Positions 60,274 through 64,000 of a stretch of 64,000 nucleotides of DNA are shown in pieces; the first letter of the stretch is position 1, and each line of letters begins with the position of its first letter. The notes under the pieces are model-generated. The model was not told where the DNA came from, did no database searches, and worked only from the letters and a program-made list of their open reading frames with translations. Source of the stretch: JAVWGW01 sp036651575 (GTDB lineage Bacteria; Actinomycetota; Coriobacteriia; Coriobacteriales; Eggerthellaceae); NCBI GenBank assembly GCA_036651575.1, contig JAVVXN010000003.1, positions 10,733 through 74,732 of the forward strand, written 5' to 3'. Made by a program: the position numbers and the translations under genes.

Positions 60274-60765
60274 TTTTACTCCTTTGTCCCAAATGAAAGC
60301 GCATGATTTTCGCGCGATATGCCGATAGTTTCCTCCGTAGGGTACGAACAGTCGGTGGCGATACCCTGTTATTGATCTTTCTGCGAGAATATTTTATAGG
60401 TAAAATGCCAGTTCATATTCGCTTTACAAGAATCAGATGATTGGTTTTTAAGAGCCGTTAACAGGAAAGTTCCAAAAAATTTTCAAATTGCGGTGGCTCT
60501 AAATTTTAAAATGTGTAAACTAGTCTCTATCGCGGTGCGAACAGATTGGATAGCGAGATGGGGTGGTGGATAGACTTCTTTATTGCCCTGAAAGAGGAGA
60601 ATATCATGGCGTTGGGAAGGCATATCCTCACGGCGGTATGAAACCTTATAATCTGGTACCGAAGGCTATACTCCACGTATCGTACTCACGGTCGTAGCCT
60701 TTTCTCATAGAGATGTGTTGGTCGTTGCTTGCTTGGAAATTTCTTTTATGAGAAAGGGGCAAGAG
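60274..60765. other. long divergent intergenic region upstream of the LuxR gene
   Basis: About 490 bases, AT-rich in the middle (60450-60530). It carries the short open frame and hairpin listed separately. Promoters for both neighbours should lie here; none is clear by eye. Confidence 0.5.
60606..60641 (+). CDS. possible 11-residue leader peptide
   Basis: Reads MALGRHILTAV then TGA. GAAAGAGGAG lies just upstream at a good distance. A 7-bp inverted repeat AAGGCTA/TAGCCTT (60662-60668, 60695-60701) ending in TTTTCT follows, before the LuxR-type gene. It may be a leader that controls the regulator, or chance. Confidence 0.3.
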   Translation: MALGRHILTAV

Positions 60766-62457
60766 ATGTTTTCAGAAGCTGTTCAAGGAAAATCTGAAAA
60801 AAATACTCTAAAATTGGTGGGTTTCAAGGCGCTCCTTGGTTGGCATTACCTTGTTTTGTTCTCGCCGCTTCTACTGAGCCCTGCGGGTCCCCGTGCTTTT
60901 TCTTTTTTCTTTGAACGCCAGCTGACTCTCTATTGCTCGATTGCTCTTGCCTTTGTGCTTGTTGCTTTTATCGGTAAGAGCTTTTTGAAAAAAAATAAGA
61001 CGACACCGTCCCCTGTTTTGCTGTGGTGCGTTGGAGCGGTTGCGACTTGCGCGACAATTCTCTCAGTTTTCGTGCTCACTTCACCGTCGATTGTTTTACA
61101 TCTTGCCGTAACGGTTATTTTGGGGTTCAGTGAAGCTTTCTTGATGTTTTTGTGGCTTCATTACTATCAGGTGGCAGCAGGTCATCATCTGTATCGATCT
61201 TTGGCAATCGACATGATTTTCGGAGCGTTTATCGGGTTTATTGCTTGTATCTTGCAGTCTCCCTTCTCTTTGCTCTTCGTAATTTCTTTGCCTCTGATTG
61301 CTTCGGCTTCTCTTATATTCAACTGGCAGTCGGTGGAACCGCAGGAGCCCGATGCTGAAGCGATAGGGGTAACGCCCGAATCGATGCCTTCCCAAAAAAA
61401 TATCTACCGGCATTTCTTAAAAACCATTTTACCAACGGTGGTATTTGCATTTGTGTTTGGTTTGCTACAGGGTGGGTATATCGAAAATGGAATAACGCTC
61501 CTGATGGCCTCTGATCCGCTTATTATTCTTGGTATTGCTGTTTGCGGTTGTTTGATTTTTGCTATTCCCGAAGATCCTGGCGGACACTCGGATATTGATA
61601 TATTGCACCGCCTTTCAATGTTGCTGTTTGTTTTGGGAATTTTGGGGCTGCTGTTTTTTGGCGGCGGGAAATCTTCTGTAGTTTCCGAAGCGGCGATAAT
61701 GGCTGGCTTTAATCTGTTCGATTTCGGTGCTTTAATCCTTGGGATTGGCATGGCACGTCGGCTTCATTTAAAAGGACTGCTCTTTATCGATGGCGGCCGA
61801 GCTCTTACGTATTTTAGTCTTGCTACTGGCTTGCTCGTCGGCCGTCAAATCATGCTTTTTTCAGGTGGTGGGGAATCTGTTTTGTATCTCATTAGCGGCA
61901 TTGCGATTGCCTTGCTCGTCGCTACGTCGTTGACGCCCTTCCGGGAGCCGGAGTCGTTTGATCAGCAGGTTCGGGCAAAAATTGATCAGCAGGTTCGGGA
62001 AAAAATGTCTTTTTCGGATGGGGGCGTAGCTGCTGAGACGGTGGTGCCTGGCGTTGGACTGACTCCTGGCGTGGTATTGATGGAGAAACAGAGTGAAACG
62101 AGGCGCTCACCAGCTGGTGTTGTTAAGGTTCCCGCTCAAAAAGGGGCATCGGTCGGTGGGGGTTCGTCTCATGGGGAGAGTCAGCCTCCTTTAGCGGAAA
62201 CTCCCTGGCGCCGAGTGTGCCATGAAATTGCCCAGCTCTACAAACTGTCGGCGCGAGAAACTGAAGTGTTCCTTTTGATTGCAAAAGGGCGCAATGCCGA
62301 GTATATTCAGCAGGAGCTTGTTATTTCTACCCATACGGCTAAGACGCATATTGCGAATATTTATCACAAACTCGGGGTGCACTCTTCGCAAGAAATGTTA
62401 AGCCTTATCGAATCGTTTAAAGCGCAAGGTAAAACGAATCCTCCTTTCAAGGAGTGA
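60766..62457 (+). CDS. LuxR-family regulator with multi-spanning membrane N-terminus
   Basis: 563 aa. About 12 membrane helices fill residues 20-395, followed by a polar linker (about 400-490) and a LuxR-type HTH (about 495-555: LSARETEVFLLIAKGRNAEYI, STHTAKTHIANIYHKLGVHS). Such proteins are very abundant in Eggerthellaceae and probably sense a small molecule or membrane state and bind DNA from the membrane. ATG 60766 follows GAAAGGGG. The linker repeats FDQQVRAK/IDQQVREK. Confidence 0.88.
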   Translation: MFSEAVQGKSEKNTLKLVGFKALLGWHYLVLFSPLLLSPAGPRAFSFFFERQLTLYCSIALAFVLVAFIGKSFLKKNKTTPSPVLLWCVGAVATCATILSVFVLTSPSIVLHLAVTVILGFSEAFLMFLWLHYYQVAAGHHLYRSLAIDMIFGAFIGFIACILQSPFSLLFVISLPLIASASLIFNWQSVEPQEPDAEAIGVTPESMPSQKNIYRHFLKTILPTVVFAFVFGLLQGGYIENGITLLMASDPLIILGIAVCGCLIFAIPEDPGGHSDIDILHRLSMLLFVLGILGLLFFGGGKSSVVSEAAIMAGFNLFDFGALILGIGMARRLHLKGLLFIDGGRALTYFSLATGLLVGRQIMLFSGGGESVLYLISGIAIALLVATSLTPFREPESFDQQVRAKIDQQVREKMSFSDGGVAAETVVPGVGLTPGVVLMEKQSETRRSPAGVVKVPAQKGASVGGGSSHGESQPPLAETPWRRVCHEIAQLYKLSARETEVFLLIAKGRNAEYIQQELVISTHTAKTHIANIYHKLGVHSSQEMLSLIESFKAQGKTNPPFKE

Positions 62458-62530
62458 TACGGGTGCTTCTACGATGGCGATAATGGTGCTGCATTAATTC
62501 ATGTTGACCGAATTTGAAGGAGAATAAATT

Positions 62531-63250
62531 ATGTCTTCCGCTGAAACCAATGAAACGCCGATCGACCTGGAAGCTTTTAAGCTTTCGGCCTACGACAGGG
62601 TACGAATTGAGATGCCGGCTCCGCTTCTCGTGTCGAAGGAAGATATCGATTCCCAGCTTTTCCCCTACATCGCTACCGCCCCAAAAGGTTCATCTCTGCA
62701 CGGTTTGGAGGATTTGGATGATGCTTGGGTGGCAGAAAACTTTCCGGAAATTAATGGCATCGAAGGACTTCGCGATCTTATAGCGGCGCGCATTAAGAAA
62801 GATAATGAATTTTCCTATGAAAACCTTAAGTTTGCCCAATGTGCCGATGCTCTCATAGATCGTCTGGAAGGGGAGATCTCTGAAGAAGCGGTTGCTGCCA
62901 ATCTCGATGAAGTGCGTAAACGGAGCGAAGCAATGATCGGGTCTTTCGGGCTGGCTAAGAAACAGTACTTGAAGGAAGAGGGGATAACCGAGGTAGAGTA
63001 TGAAGAAAAGCTCAAGGAAGAAACAAAACATGACCTCGCGTTGAATATTGCACTTGATAAGATGATCGAAATGACAGCGACGACGGTGTCTAACAGTGAG
63101 CTGACTGACTTTTTATCAACGGATAACCCCGATGCTTTTTTGCGAGAATTACAGGCAAGCGGTAAGGTTGAGGAAGCCCGTCATGCGGCATCGCGCGTTA
63201 AGGTAATGAGGAGGATTGTTGAGACTGCAGAGATTACGGTAGCTGAATAG
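62531..63250 (+). CDS. trigger-factor-like chaperone, shortened (C-terminal domain only)
   Basis: 239 aa. Residues about 60-220 resemble the C-terminal chaperone domain of trigger factor: LDDAWVAENFPEINGIEGL, then DALIDRLEGEISEEAVAANLDEVRK and LALNIALDKMIE. The stretch before it (RVRIEMPAPLLVSKEDID) looks like the end of the PPIase linker. The ribosome-binding domain and the PPIase domain are absent. It may act on released proteins rather than nascent chains. ATG 62531 follows AAGGAG. Confidence 0.72.
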   Translation: MSSAETNETPIDLEAFKLSAYDRVRIEMPAPLLVSKEDIDSQLFPYIATAPKGSSLHGLEDLDDAWVAENFPEINGIEGLRDLIAARIKKDNEFSYENLKFAQCADALIDRLEGEISEEAVAANLDEVRKRSEAMIGSFGLAKKQYLKEEGITEVEYEEKLKEETKHDLALNIALDKMIEMTATTVSNSELTDFLSTDNPDAFLRELQASGKVEEARHAASRVKVMRRIVETAEITVAE

Positions 63251-63278
63251 TTCCTTCGTTTTTTTCGTATCTATCCAT

Positions 63279-63313
63279 AAAGAGATGCAGCAATAGGCGC
63301 ATCTCTTTTTTTA
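63279..63313 (+). terminator. intrinsic terminator
   Basis: Perfect 10-base arms AAAGAGATGC/GCATCTCTTT with a 10-base loop, followed by further T (eight or more in total). Confidence 0.92.
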
Positions 63314-63683
63314 TGCTGCTTGAGGTAAATCTTTCCGAAGCGCTTAATGCATCGTTGGTGCGCCCTTGTGAGATGTTCGGTATTTTATTGCATCGTGGGC
63401 AATTTTTTTGCCGGTATGACCGGAGATGTTTTGTACTTTATTTTATCGGGTGATTATTTTGTAAAAAAATTGATATATCGCTATTCATCAGGTTTTATGG
63501 TAAATCTAGTACTCTATTGTGGTGTTGAATATCCATATGTCCTCCGGTATTAGATTTGTGATTTTCATACCGCTAAAGGGATAATCGCCTCCGTTCCCCG
63601 TGGTACTTTGATTTTCGTAGATGCGCCCCGATGTCATTTACATCAATGTCCTTTGATCCACTTCTCAATAAGGAGGATTTCCT
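63314..63683. other. intergenic region with no gene seen
   Basis: 370 bases before the last gene. A 68-codon open frame at 63347-63553 has no ribosome-binding site and no family features. AT-rich; no clear promoter. Confidence 0.5.
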
Positions 63684-63947
63684 ATGTGCTTTAGACCACC
63701 ATCGTTTGACGAGATGATGAAGAAGTGCCCCGAATGTGGCGCCTTCAATCCGCCCGATGCAACCAAGTGCAAGAAATGTAGCGCCGACCTTCCTGAAGCT
63801 GCCGCGGCTGGTGCTATGCCGGCTCCCGGCGCCCCTGGTGCTCCTAAGGGCCCTGGTGCCCCCGGTGCTCCCAAAGGTCCCGGTGCTCCCAAAGGCCCCG
63901 GTGCTCCCAAGAGTCCCGGTGCTCCTAAACCACCCGCAGCGCACTAG
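63684..63947 (+). CDS. small zinc-ribbon protein with proline-rich triplet repeat tail
   Basis: 87 aa. CPECGAFNPPDATKCKKC (15-32) is a zinc-ribbon with two CxxC pairs. After an Ala-rich stretch, residues about 47-84 are triplets ending in Pro (GAP, KGP, KSP). The tail should be an extended chain like a collagen strand in outline, though the Gly register shifts at each KGP. The ribosome-binding site AAGGAGG is ideal. Function unknown; the ribbon may bind protein or nucleic acid, the tail may be a flexible or surface linker. It has no signal peptide. Confidence 0.75.
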   Translation: MCFRPPSFDEMMKKCPECGAFNPPDATKCKKCSADLPEAAAAGAMPAPGAPGAPKGPGAPGAPKGPGAPKGPGAPKSPGAPKPPAAH

Positions 63948-64000
63948 CGGGTTTCGTACGTTTTTTTAGAAACCTGGTGCACGCTCGGAAGAGGAGACCG

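Noticed and set aside
63347..63553. 68-codon open frame before the zinc-ribbon gene
   Set aside because: No ribosome-binding site and an unordered hydrophobic/aromatic composition.
1..64000. CRISPR array, prophage or integrase
   Set aside because: No regularly spaced short repeats and no phage structural, integrase or Cas-like proteins were seen.

Overview
The window looks like a chromosomal segment of a moderate-GC, Gram-positive-type bacterium. The best fit is the actinobacterial class Coriobacteriia (Eggerthellaceae or relatives). This is an inference from three traits: secreted hydrolases carrying cell-wall-binding type 2 repeats, a LuxR regulator with a multi-spanning membrane N-terminus, and the order rplU-rpmA-obg-proB-proA-nadD. 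No 16S rRNA is present to settle it. Most genes read along the + strand in tight runs with overlapping stop and start codons.

Layout. 1-7000: split transketolase (two subunits), ftsE-ftsX, a CtpA-type protease and RNase R. 7000-16100: a DegV fatty-acid-binding protein, a MarR-type regulator (FabT-like), then acpP-fabK-fabD-fabG-fabF-fabZ, ending in one long gene that joins a biotin-carboxylase N-terminal-like domain to AccD and AccA. 16100-18800: a DEAD-box helicase (minus strand), a small zinc-ribbon membrane protein and tRNA-Glu. 18900-34000: glycan-modification genes (GtrA-type flippases, a PglF/CapD-type dehydratase, galE, two family 2 glycosyltransferases, YfhO, a second large membrane protein). 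Within them sit two adjacent secreted peptidoglycan hydrolases that share a 495-bp perfect repeat. 34300-50490: a surface-polymer cluster with a complete-looking Wzx/Wzy/Wzz set, TarI/TarJ-like enzymes for CDP-ribitol, two LicD-type phosphotransferases, an aminotransferase beside a cytidylyltransferase-dehydrogenase fusion, and duplicated GT2-GT4 glycosyltransferase pairs. 51000-59800: polA, rplU, rpmA, obg, proB, proA, nadD, yqeK. 59900-64000: a cysteine-rich small protein, a membrane LuxR regulator, a shortened trigger-factor-like chaperone and a zinc-ribbon/proline-repeat protein.

How the parts work together. The fab cluster makes long acyl chains and is probably tuned by exogenous fatty acids through DegV and the MarR protein. 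It has no fabH, accB or accC, so these must be elsewhere or be replaced. The polymer cluster should build a phosphodiester-containing glycan on a lipid carrier, flip it with Wzx and polymerise it with Wzy. No initiating sugar-1-phosphate transferase lies in the window. The GtrA/GtrB/YfhO set resembles the three-component system that glycosylates teichoic acids outside the membrane.

The most unusual observations are the AccC-N/AccD/AccA fusion, the LicD-aminotransferase-cytidylyltransferase/Gfo-Idh module that may make an undescribed CDP-activated head group, the chain-length protein with a kinase-like tail lacking a Walker A motif, and the perfect repeat in the hydrolase genes. All calls come from reading the sequence by eye; no database search was run.
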